From the NCBI GenBank assembly GCA_034435455.1, contig DAOTXL010000092.1, positions 1 through 64,000 of the forward strand: a DNA stretch of 64,000 nt, read 5' to 3'. Made by a program: the position numbers and the translations under genes. Positions 56,601-64,000 of this stretch are shown piece after piece (position 1 is the stretch's first letter; every line of letters starts with the position of its first letter). The notes beneath the pieces are model-generated. The model was not told where the DNA came from. It did no database searches and was given only the letters and a program-made list of their open reading frames with translations. This DNA comes from DAOTXL01 sp034435455. Its GTDB lineage: Bacteria > Chloroflexota > Anaerolineae > JAAYZQ01.

Positions 56601-59600
56601 GCTGGTAGACCACACGCAGCAGTTGGTCCAGATCGAGCGTCGAGCTGATGGCCTGGGATATCTCGTTCAGGACGGCCAGTTCGTTGATCCGCCGCTCGCG
56701 TTCCTGGAAGAGGGCGGCGTTCTGGAAGGCGATGGCCGCCTGGCCGGCGATGGTGGTCAGCAGGCGCAGGTGGCCCTCGTCAAAGGCGGCCTCCTGTTCG
56801 TAGCTCTGCACGGCCATGGCCCCGATCACCCGGTCTTCGGCGATCATCGGCACGCCCAGCCAGGAGCGAGCCATGGGCCCTTCCCGGGTCAGGCCATGCT
56901 CGGCGATAAAGCCCTCGATGTTGTGGGTCAGCAGCAGCGGCTGACCGGTGCGGATCAGGTAGCTGGTAAGCCCCTGGCCCAGTTTGAGGGTCAGCGGGGG
57001 ATCCCGACGGCCGTTTTCGACCGTAAAGACGATGCGGATCTGCTCCGTGGCCGCATCGTACAGGGCGATGAAAAAGCTGCGGTTGTCCATCAGCTTGCCC
57101 ACCTGGGTGTGGATCAACTCGGACAGTTGATCGGCATCCAGGGCGCTGCTGATGGCCCGGCCGATCTCGTTGATGGTCGCCAGTTCGGCCACGCGGCGCT
57201 GGCTTTCCTGGAAGAGGCGGGCGTTCTGGATGGCCACGGCCAACTGGTCGGCAGCGATCTCCAGGGCTGCCGCATCCTCCTCGGTAAAGGCGTTGGGCTG
57301 AGCCGCTTCGGCCTCCAGCACACCCACCACCTGGCCGGCGATCCGGATCGGCACCGACAGGGTAGCCCGCGAACTCCAGCCCTCGACGGGCAGGTTCCGT
57401 TCGTCGGTGAGAGAATCGGGGCTCAGCACGGTTTTGCCGCTGGCCGCCGCCAGGCCGATGAGGCCCACCCCGATCTTCCGACGATAGCCGGCGGGGATGA
57501 TCGACCAGAACTCGTCGTTGGCCGCCGCTACATACAGCTCCTGGGAATCCTCATCCACCAGGAAAACGGCCACCCGGAAATACTCCAGGATCTGGTGCAA
57601 GGCCCGGACGGTGGTATCCAGCATCTCCTGGAGTTCCAACTGGGCCGCGGCCCGGCGGCCGATCTCATTCAGCAGGGAGAGGCGCACGGCCGCCTGTTGC
57701 GTGCTGGCGAACAACCGGGCGCTTTCCAGGGCCACAGCCGCCTGGTCGGCCAGAGTGCTCAGCAGCATCTGATCGGCCCCGGTCAGGGCATACCGCTCCC
57801 GGCTCCCGGCGGTGAGCACGCCGATCAGTTGCGCGCCGGCCATGATCGGCACCAGGATCATCGAGCCGATAGGGGCCGGGCCGGGGACGAAGCGGGGTTC
57901 CTGTTCTGTATCAGGGATGAGGAGGGGGCTGCCCGTGGCCGCGACATGGCCGACCAGGCCCTCGCCAGGGGCGAAGCGCAGGCCGTCCATATCGGACAGT
58001 CTGACCCCATAGCTGGCCGTCCCGACAAACCGGCCATCCGCCGGGTCTTGCTGGAAGATGGCGCTCAACTCGCAGTGCAGCAGGCTGCCCACGGCCCGGA
58101 CGACGATATTCTGGACCTGGAGGGGGTCCTGCACCTGGGTCAGGGTGCGGCCCACCTCGTTGATCAGGGCCAGGCTGTCGCCCCGGCGCTGGGCGTCGGC
58201 GTACAGGCGGGCGTTCTCCACGGCGATGGCGGCCTGGTTGGCAAAGATGGTCAGCACCTCCAGGGTCTGGCGTCCCGGCCGCCGCCCATCTTGTGGATCG
58301 TCCACGGAGATGAGACCGACCAACCGCCCGCCGGTACCCCGCAGGGGGACCAGGAGCATGTCGTGGGGATGCCATTGCCCTTCCTGCCACCCCTCGATTT
58401 CGGGCATGGTGGTGACGATGTGGATCTCGGCCGCCCACTCTGCCCGCCGTTGGAAGGGGAAGAAGTAACAGGCCCCCTGGCGGTACTCCTCGCTCAAGAT
58501 GCGCTCGTAGCGTTCCACCGGCTGCTGGACCCGTTTCATCTCCTCGAATGTGCTCAGCGGCAACCCGGCGGCGGCGACCCGGCGCAGGACGGCCGGGGTC
58601 CCCTCGGCCACACTGACGACGACCAGGTTAAAGCCGACCGTTTCCTGGATGGCATAGGCGATCTCTTCCAGCGTCTCTTCCAGCGGCAGGTCGGCGCGCA
58701 TCTTCTGCCCCACCCGCAGCAGGCTGTCCATCTGCTCGGTGCGCTGCCGGAGGGTGGTGTTGAGGCGCACCTGCTCCTCGAAGCGGATCGAGTTGCCGAT
58801 CGCCACTGCGGCCTGGTCGGCCAGAGACCGCACAAAGTCCAGGTCCTCCGGCGCAAAGGCAGCGGCGCGGGTGTGATACAGGTTGATCAGGCCCACCACC
58901 TCGCCCTGGTATTGGACCTCCAGTTCGCCGATCTCGGCCACCGGCTGGGCCACAAAAATGGGCGCGATCAAGGCGGACCGGATATCGGTTCGGACGCCCA
59001 GGGGACACTCTTTCCAGGCGGCCTCTTCCACGATCCGGGCCTGGCCGCTCTGGATCACCTGCCAGAGGGTGCTGTCTTGATCGGGGTGCCGCAGCAGATC
59101 CTCGATGCGCGCCCGCTCCTCGTCGGAATAGCCCAGGGCAGCGCGCAGGGTCAGGTGGCCGGTGTTCCTGTCCATGAGCACGACGCTGCCATACGGCGCC
59201 CCAATGGTGTGGATGGCCGAGTCGAGGACGACCTCCAGGATGTGAGTGGGCTCCAGGGTGGCGTTCAGCTCCCGGGTCGTGCGCTGCAGCGCCGCCAGTT
59301 CGTCCACCCGGGCCCGGAGGCGCTCATCTGTCTGCTCGTACAGCCAGGCGTTCTCGATGGCGATAGCCGCCTGGTTAGCCAGCGCCTGGCACAGGCGCAG
59401 ATCGTCAGGCGAAAAGTCGCGGACCCGCCGGCTTTCGTACAGCTCGGCCAACCCCACCACGTGGTCCCGGGCGACCAGGGGGACCATCAGCAGCGATTTT
59501 TGCCCGAACTGTTCCAGGAGCGCCCGCTCGCTCGGATCGGCCTCTGGATCGGTAACCTGCACCACGCGGGGCTGACGGCCGCGCAGAGCCTGGGCCGTGA

Positions 59601-62600
59601 GGGGATAGTCGTCCAGCGAATAAGTCAGACCCACGTCGCTGTTGTAGGATGAGGTCGCTGCATCGGGGTATACCCTCTCGGAAACCAGGGTGCGGACCAC
59701 ATTCCGGAGTGGATCCCAGTCGGAAATGCTGCAACCGGACACATCCAGGGCGCGGGCCATGTGGCGGGCCACGGCGCGCAGTACCTCGTTCAGTTCCAGG
59801 CTGGAGGAAACGGCGGCGCTGGTCTCGTACAAAATCGCCTGCTCGCGGAGCTGACGCTGCTGGAGATCAAAGAGCCGGGCATTCTCAATGGCCACCGAGG
59901 CCTGATCGGCAAAGATCTGCAAAAGGGCGGCCTCCTCCTCGCCATAGGCTCCGACCCGGTCGCTGGCCAGCTCCAGCGTGCCCACGAACCGCTCGCCGAC
60001 CTTTAGAGGCAACCCGATGTAGGACCGGACCGGCGTATCGGGGGCGACGATCTTGGGCTGCACGTCGGTGCGGGCGGTGGTATCGGGAATAAGCAGGCTC
60101 TGCCGGTGGCGGGCGATCCAGCCGGTAAACCCTTCATGGAGCCGGTAGATGCCCCCTGTCCGGGCCGTGTAGCGCGGATCGCCGGCGCTGGCCCGGGTCA
60201 CCAGCACCTGCTCCTCTTCGTGCCACAGGCAGATTTCGGCGATGTAATAGTCCACCAGGTCTTTGAGACGGGCCAGGATCAGGTTCAGGGTGCGCTCCAG
60301 GTCCAGGCTGGCGCCGATCTCGCGGCTGATGTCGCCGATGGCCGACAACATCTGCGCCCGTTGTCGTTCCTGCTGGAAGAGGCGGGCGTTTTCCAGGGCA
60401 ATGGCCGCATGGTTGGCAAAGGTCTTGAGGGTGTCCAGCTCCGCCGCGGTGAACCGGTGCGGCTGGGCATAATAGACGGTGAACTCGCCCAGGACCATCT
60501 CCCGGCCGCGGAGGGGGACATCGGCCAGGGCCCGAAAGCCCTCGGCCCGGGCCAGGGGGATGAAAGCGGCCAGCCGTGGGTCGGTCTCGATGTCGGTCAC
60601 CACCAACGGTTCGTCGCCGAGGAGGACCTGGGCCCGGCTATCGGGGGTAACCTCGATATTCTGCGCCCCGGCCACATATTCATCGCTCAGGCCCCGGCTC
60701 ATCCGCAGGTTGACGCGGCCATGCTCCAGGACAAAGATGGCTGCTTTCTGGCAGCCGGCCACCTCGATGGCCGAATCCACAATGGTCCTCAACACCTCGT
60801 CCGGGTCGAGGACGGAGCTGACGGCAGCCGAAATTCGGGTCAGGGTGGCCAGGTCGGACGTCCGACGTTGCTGCTCCTGGAAGAGGCGGGCCTTGTCTAT
60901 GGCAATGGCCGCATGCTCGGCCAGGTGCTCCAGGAAGTGCAGATCATCCTCGCTAAAGGCCGCCGGCCGCTCACTTTCCAGATTGAGCACACCGATGACC
61001 TGGCTTTCGTGCCGGATGGGCACTGCCACGGCGGAGCGCACCGTGGGCAAAACCGCCACATAGTCGGCATCGGCACGTACATCGGCGACCAGGGCCGGCT
61101 GGCCACTGCGCACCACCCGGCCAATAATGCTCCGATCGGCAGGCCAATGGGTGATGTCGGGCCGGGCAACCGCCTCCGGCCGTTCGGTATGCCAGAAGCG
61201 CACCTCCAACACTTGCTCCTCAGCCTGAAGGATGCCGATGGCACCAAAGGTGGCCTGACAGGCCTGGATGGCCCGCTGCAGAACCAGGTTGATGATCCGG
61301 TCATAGTCCAGGCTGGTGCCCAGTTCATGGTCAATCTCTTCGATGGTGGCCAGTTCTTGCAGCCGCTTGTTCAATGCCTGGTCGGCCTGTTCGTACAGCC
61401 GGGCGTTCTCCACGGCGATGATGGCCTGATTGGCCAGCGCCTGGCAGATCTGGATCTCGTCCCGGGAGAAGGAACGCTCGCTGCGGCGTTGGGCCACGAC
61501 GACAAAGCCCCGCGGCTGATCCTGGATGTACAGGCCTACGAACAGGCAGGAGCGAATGCCCAACGCCTGCAACATGGAACGGAGCGACGGGTCCAGGCGC
61601 GGGTCGGTTTCGACCGATTCAAAGGCGGCATAGCCATCCTGACGCACCAGTTCGCGCAGCCAGGGGTGTTCCAGGAGGTTGAAGCGGGCCCCCAACAGGC
61701 CCAAGGCCTGACCGCTGGGGTCGTGGAGGGCGCGGAGCACGGTCCAGCCCTGCCCCAACCGGTCGGTTTCGTGCAGGAACACGCCACACAGGTCCACGCC
61801 GAGGGTGGCCACCGTCTGCTCGGCAAGGGTGGCAAGCACCTGCCGGGTATCCAGCGTGGCCAGGCTGCGGCCCACCTCGTACAGGGTGTTGATCTGCTGC
61901 AAGTGGCGGTTGGTTTCCTGGTAGAGGCGGGCATTTTCCAGGGCCACGGCTGCCTGGGCGGCAAAGGTAGCCAGCAAGCTCAGGTCCTCCTCGTCAAAGG
62001 GAGTCCCATCCCGCTTGTTAATGAGCTCCAGAGCGCCGATGGCATAGCCCCGGCTGAGGAGCGGCACACACACAATCGTTTGCGTAGCAAAGCCGGACAG
62101 GGCATCCGGCGCCGCAGACCAGCGGGGGTCGGCATGCACATCGCCGACAAGCTGCCCCTCGCCGCTGCGGATGGCGGCGCCGGCGATCCCCTCGCCGGGG
62201 GCCAGGCGCTGGCCGACTAACGATTCGCCGGCCGGGCCCAGGGCGACGCGGAAGACCAACTCGCCGGGTTCTTCACCCACCTGGCAGGGGGTGTCCAGCA
62301 GCAGGAGCGAGCCGGCCTCGGCGTTGAGGATCTCCATGGCCCGGGCCGTCACCAGGTGGAGCACCGCTTCCAGGTCCAGGGTGGAGGTGATGCTCCGGCC
62401 CACTTCATAGACGGTGCCCAATTGCTGGAGGCGCCGCGACACGTCGTGGCTGACCCTTAATTGCCGGGCCTCCATAGACACGAGATAGTTCACCACAAAG
62501 GTCACGACCAGGTAGAGGAGCAGGTCCCAAACTACCTGGAAGGGGAGAGATGCACCGCCGAACGGTCGGATAAAAAGCAACCAGAGGCCGGCGCCGACGG

Positions 62601-62946
62601 CCAGGGCCAACCACAGGCCCAGACGGGCAGCGGCAATCCCGGCCAGGGCCAGGCCCAGGATACTCCTCCCGCCGGCAAGATCACCGGGGAGATAAAAGGC
62701 GGCTGTGCCGAGCAGGATGTCCAGGAGGGTGAAGGCCCCGTTTTTCCACCTTCCCAACTCCAGCCGGGGCGCAGCCAGGTATGCGACCACGTGCACCGCC
62801 AGGATCCCGGCGAGGGCGAGCGCCAGGAGGAACTCCTGGCGGACCAGGGCCGCGATCAGCAGCAGAAACAGAGCTGCCCGCAGGAACCAAAGCAGCGCGC
62901 GTTCGATTCGGCTTTCGAGCCAGATCGGCAGATTACGACTGCTCAT
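53659..62946 (-). CDS. Giant hybrid histidine kinase with about 13 tandem GAF domains, PAS and two receivers
   Basis: This 3095-residue protein has five or six membrane segments (15-160). Then come about 13 GAF domains of some 175 residues each (about 175-2450), recognisable by repeated openers such as LGTVYEVGRSITSTLDLE and ELAVLNEISQAISSTLDLD. A PAS domain (about 2465-2585), HisKA with His near 2605 (TVSHELRTPMTSI), HATPase with GGTGLGLA, and two receivers (about 2849-2965 and 2970-3090, Asp in ITLDIML and LLDIKMP) complete it. All kinase residues are intact. GAF 11 and 12 are especially alike. It is followed with a 4-nt overlap by the PDZ-kinase gene. Confidence 0.95.
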   Translation of the reverse strand: MSSRNLPIWLESRIERALLWFLRAALFLLLIAALVRQEFLLALALAGILAVHVVAYLAAPRLELGRWKNGAFTLLDILLGTAAFYLPGDLAGGRSILGLALAGIAAARLGLWLALAVGAGLWLLFIRPFGGASLPFQVVWDLLLYLVVTFVVNYLVSMEARQLRVSHDVSRRLQQLGTVYEVGRSITSTLDLEAVLHLVTARAMEILNAEAGSLLLLDTPCQVGEEPGELVFRVALGPAGESLVGQRLAPGEGIAGAAIRSGEGQLVGDVHADPRWSAAPDALSGFATQTIVCVPLLSRGYAIGALELINKRDGTPFDEEDLSLLATFAAQAAVALENARLYQETNRHLQQINTLYEVGRSLATLDTRQVLATLAEQTVATLGVDLCGVFLHETDRLGQGWTVLRALHDPSGQALGLLGARFNLLEHPWLRELVRQDGYAAFESVETDPRLDPSLRSMLQALGIRSCLFVGLYIQDQPRGFVVVAQRRSERSFSRDEIQICQALANQAIIAVENARLYEQADQALNKRLQELATIEEIDHELGTSLDYDRIINLVLQRAIQACQATFGAIGILQAEEQVLEVRFWHTERPEAVARPDITHWPADRSIIGRVVRSGQPALVADVRADADYVAVLPTVRSAVAVPIRHESQVIGVLNLESERPAAFSEDDLHFLEHLAEHAAIAIDKARLFQEQQRRTSDLATLTRISAAVSSVLDPDEVLRTIVDSAIEVAGCQKAAIFVLEHGRVNLRMSRGLSDEYVAGAQNIEVTPDSRAQVLLGDEPLVVTDIETDPRLAAFIPLARAEGFRALADVPLRGREMVLGEFTVYYAQPHRFTAAELDTLKTFANHAAIALENARLFQQERQRAQMLSAIGDISREIGASLDLERTLNLILARLKDLVDYYIAEICLWHEEEQVLVTRASAGDPRYTARTGGIYRLHEGFTGWIARHRQSLLIPDTTARTDVQPKIVAPDTPVRSYIGLPLKVGERFVGTLELASDRVGAYGEEEAALLQIFADQASVAIENARLFDLQQRQLREQAILYETSAAVSSSLELNEVLRAVARHMARALDVSGCSISDWDPLRNVVRTLVSERVYPDAATSSYNSDVGLTYSLDDYPLTAQALRGRQPRVVQVTDPEADPSERALLEQFGQKSLLMVPLVARDHVVGLAELYESRRVRDFSPDDLRLCQALANQAAIAIENAWLYEQTDERLRARVDELAALQRTTRELNATLEPTHILEVVLDSAIHTIGAPYGSVVLMDRNTGHLTLRAALGYSDEERARIEDLLRHPDQDSTLWQVIQSGQARIVEEAAWKECPLGVRTDIRSALIAPIFVAQPVAEIGELEVQYQGEVVGLINLYHTRAAAFAPEDLDFVRSLADQAAVAIGNSIRFEEQVRLNTTLRQRTEQMDSLLRVGQKMRADLPLEETLEEIAYAIQETVGFNLVVVSVAEGTPAVLRRVAAAGLPLSTFEEMKRVQQPVERYERILSEEYRQGACYFFPFQRRAEWAAEIHIVTTMPEIEGWQEGQWHPHDMLLVPLRGTGGRLVGLISVDDPQDGRRPGRQTLEVLTIFANQAAIAVENARLYADAQRRGDSLALINEVGRTLTQVQDPLQVQNIVVRAVGSLLHCELSAIFQQDPADGRFVGTASYGVRLSDMDGLRFAPGEGLVGHVAATGSPLLIPDTEQEPRFVPGPAPIGSMILVPIMAGAQLIGVLTAGSRERYALTGADQMLLSTLADQAAVALESARLFASTQQAAVRLSLLNEIGRRAAAQLELQEMLDTTVRALHQILEYFRVAVFLVDEDSQELYVAAANDEFWSIIPAGYRRKIGVGLIGLAAASGKTVLSPDSLTDERNLPVEGWSSRATLSVPIRIAGQVVGVLEAEAAQPNAFTEEDAAALEIAADQLAVAIQNARLFQESQRRVAELATINEIGRAISSALDADQLSELIHTQVGKLMDNRSFFIALYDAATEQIRIVFTVENGRRDPPLTLKLGQGLTSYLIRTGQPLLLTHNIEGFIAEHGLTREGPMARSWLGVPMIAEDRVIGAMAVQSYEQEAAFDEGHLRLLTTIAGQAAIAFQNAALFQERERRINELAVLNEISQAISSTLDLDQLLRVVYQQVSRLMDTANFYIALYDEERDEITFPFVVDPEQREDWQPRKGGVGLTGRVIGTRKPLLLPTGAAGVYRERGQEVPAGTCRSWLGVPMIAADKVVGVIAVQSYDREYLYTEEHLNLLSTIAAQAAVAVRNAQLYQELVNFSNELERRVEARTRDLERALQELTAQRDRAETLYRITAELGTSLELERVLQRALELFAGVLGVEHGTITLVDQETGHLHLRASLQRIPGLVPLDEHTPLRRGVGLAGWILEHRQPALIADITTDPRWVPIGGQASEIRSVVAAPLTMGGGDILGVLTLGHPQVGYFTEEHLQLVTAAGVQVAIAVSNSDLYAYITDQADQLGQMLKAQQAEAAKSRAILESIADGVLVLDHNGRVLLVNPAAEELLGFSALALQGEHFRHMLGLGETNTDRDLAQALYAEFRQRLEAPTGDPIRTQVSMVRLTAGKRVLAATIAPLVTELGGAPGLVAALRDISREAEVERLKNEFISTVSHELRTPMTSIKGYTDLLFLGMAGGLSDAQRSFLQIIKSNADRLTALVNDILDISRIETGRIRLTIEALDLANIISQVVRAFQEQYRDKGVGLEWQEPPGLPQVRGDADRVTQILNNLLANAWQYTPAGGHVSVRLHERDGFLQVDVADTGIGIAAEDLPRIFDRFFRADHPVVQEAGGTGLGLAIVKMFVEMLGGEIWAESELGVGSVFSFTLPLAGVSLPEAEIIHPDLIAVEPPVAVGRRTKVLVVEDDRDLALLLRRSLEAEGYQVLLAGSGEDALWLAREEQPQLITLDIMLPDRDGFAVLEQLKENPVTGPIPVIIVSVLTDPERGYALGAVDYVVKPFDEKKLVESVRSALAPREKGAPVKLLVVDDDLDILNFLDQALSFHGYQVWTAASGPEALERTEEVQPDLILLDIKMPGMDGYEVIRRLKGHEATRSIPIIVITASPVDKERDRVRVLGMGAAQYVTKPLSIESLVREIKMAIEEKQPV

Positions 62947-62968
62947 GCCACCTGCTCAACTTCCTCTT

Positions 62969-63865
62969 TCACGACCCCTGTTGGGCGCGCCGCCGGGCTT
63001 CGGCGGCCACCTCGGTGATCTCCCGGATGTCGGCAAAGGGAGTGGTGTCGTGGTGGATCAGCCCAACCGCCAGGGTCATCAAAGGCACCTTCTGGATGTC
63101 GCCCCGGCCATTCACCACTTCGATGTAGCCCCGTTCTCGGTCTTTGAAATTGTAGAAGGTCATGACCTCTTCGTTGAAGCGTTGGATCAGGCGGGTCCGG
63201 ATCTGGGGCGACACCTCGGGCGTGCTGACGATGATAAAGTCATCGCCGCCGATGTGGCCGATAAAGTCGGCCCCGGTGCCCAGCTCATCCACCACCTCGG
63301 TGAGGAGCATGGCCGTGAAGCGCAGCACATCGTCACCGGCCACAAAGCCGTACACATCGTTAAAGTCGTTGATGTGGTTGATGCCGATATAGAGCACCGA
63401 CCAGCCTTTGCGGCGCATGATCTGGCGCAACTGCTCTTCGATGAGCTTGCTGCTGGGCAGCCCGGTCACCGGGCTGGTGAGGCTCAGCCAGCTGGAGCGG
63501 TGCAGCGAATTCTGCACCCGCAACAGCAAGAGTTGCAGGTCGAACGGTTTGGTGATATAGTCGTCGGCGCCCAACTCCAGCCCGGCAATCTGATCGCTGC
63601 GCTCATCCCGCTGGGTCAGGAAGATGATGGGGATGTGGCTGGTCCGCAGGTTGGCCCGCAACTGGCGGCAAACCTCGTAGCCGTTGATGTCGGGCAACAT
63701 GATGTCCAGAATGATCAGGTTGGGCAGCTTGCGGCGACAGATCTCCAGCGCTTCCTCGCCGCGGGGGGCAACGGTGGTCTCATAACCTTGGGAGTCGAAG
63801 TAGATGCGCAGCATGTTCGAGATGTCAAAATCGTCCTCGACGATGAGTAGACGTCCTTTGCTCAT
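62969..63865 (-). CDS. Receiver with degenerate GGDEF domain
   Basis: This 298-residue protein has a receiver (1-125, Asp in LIILDIMLPDINGYE, Lys in Y-I-T-K-P-F) and a diguanylate-cyclase-type domain. The signature is G-G-D-D-F instead of G-G-(D/E)-E-F, and the first metal Asp region reads YIGINHINDFN with Asn. Cyclase activity is therefore doubtful; it may bind nucleotide or act as a dimeric output. The ATG at 63865 is chosen from the receiver's start. It lies 22 nt upstream of the giant kinase and is a likely partner. Confidence 0.9.
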   Translation of the reverse strand: MSKGRLLIVEDDFDISNMLRIYFDSQGYETTVAPRGEEALEICRRKLPNLIILDIMLPDINGYEVCRQLRANLRTSHIPIIFLTQRDERSDQIAGLELGADDYITKPFDLQLLLLRVQNSLHRSSWLSLTSPVTGLPSSKLIEEQLRQIMRRKGWSVLYIGINHINDFNDVYGFVAGDDVLRFTAMLLTEVVDELGTGADFIGHIGGDDFIIVSTPEVSPQIRTRLIQRFNEEVMTFYNFKDRERGYIEVVNGRGDIQKVPLMTLAVGLIHHDTTPFADIREITEVAAEARRRAQQGS

Positions 63866-63930
63866 CCTGTGTATCCTCCCCTCTTGTCTCTCGCGCCTTG
63901 GGTCCTGTACGTCTCCGTCCTGGGCGCGGC

Positions 63931-64000
63931 TCAACCCTGTCTTGAGCGCGCCGCGTATGCGTTCTTTTTGATCTGTTCGATCTCCTCGTCGGTCAGGGCC
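63931..64000 (-). CDS. C-terminal end of an unidentified protein (5' part outside window)
   Basis: The right edge holds the last 22 codons of a minus-strand frame ending at the TGA at 63931, reading ALTDEEIEQIKKNAYAARSR and then Q-G. It is a charged helix, too short to identify. It is 65 nt upstream of the receiver gene and on the same strand, so probably part of the signalling run. Confidence 0.5.
   Translation of the reverse strand, partial: ALTDEEIEQIKKNAYAARSRQG

Noticed and set aside
53833..59652. 1939-codon open frame on the plus strand
   Set aside because: It is antisense to the giant GAF kinase, whose frame shows clear domains. The plus translation has Gly/Gln/His-rich low-information content and no domain. 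GC-rich codon usage keeps this antisense frame open.

Overview
This looks like a GC-rich genome fragment, most likely from the Chloroflexota (Anaerolineae-like). That is an inference from many-GAF histidine kinases, a BMP-type ABC transporter next to molybdenum hydroxylases, WD40 and SH3 surface proteins, TTG/GTG starts and short intergenic AT-rich arrays. No rRNA or marker protein is present to prove it. Every gene I accept lies on the minus strand, so the window reads as polycistronic units transcribed from right (64000) to left (1). No insertion sequence, phage gene, CRISPR array or rRNA was seen.

Left end (1-4520): a WD40 membrane protein runs off the left edge, its tail breaking up into a 24-bp minisatellite. 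Next comes a small toxin-antitoxin island: HEPN/MNT, DUF4258/DUF2283, and a MazF-type toxin with its antitoxin. Several small ORFs, a probable frameshifted ORF and a gene remnant lie with it.

Catabolic island (4596-28367): an alpha/beta hydrolase, two FAD subunits, one 2Fe-2S subunit, one large subunit and a CoxG-like protein of the molybdenum hydroxylase family, a class III CoA-transferase, two cyclase-family proteins (one a tandem fusion with a degenerate first half), a complete BMP-type ABC importer, a DUF1116 protein, a nitrilase-fold amidohydrolase, FdrA, an AEC permease, and a carboxyltransferase / OadG-like / biotin-carrier set. FdrA plus DUF1116 suggests carbamoyl transfer of the oxamate type, and the importer family usually carries nucleosides or purines. 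I infer import, hydroxylation and ring opening of an N-heterocycle or ureide, but the substrate is unknown. A consensus-like promoter inside a palindrome, followed by a structured leader, precedes the DUF1116 gene.

Housekeeping block (28429-39089): Rho, a heterodimeric ABC exporter with its own promoter, a Nudix hydrolase, an UPF0173 metallo-beta-lactamase, a dual-specificity-type phosphatase, an SH3 protein, PolX, and a Nudix ORF continuous with a Nif3-like ORF that has its own promoter and ribosome site.

Signalling region (39086-64000): a GAF4-PP2C phosphatase, an RsbW-like kinase and a STAS anti-anti-sigma protein form a partner-switching set. To their right lie an O-antigen-ligase-like protein and a selenocysteine tRNA. 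Beyond these is a run of sensors: an alpha/beta hydrolase with Thr at the nucleophile position, a receiver, an RsbT-like kinase, a triple-GAF protein, a REC-GAF-GAF kinase lacking its phosphoacceptor His, a PDZ-containing membrane kinase, a 3095-residue kinase with about 13 tandem GAF domains, and a receiver with a degenerate GGDEF domain. Five of these genes overlap by 4-11 nt, so they are probably translated together and may act as one multi-input stress sensor.
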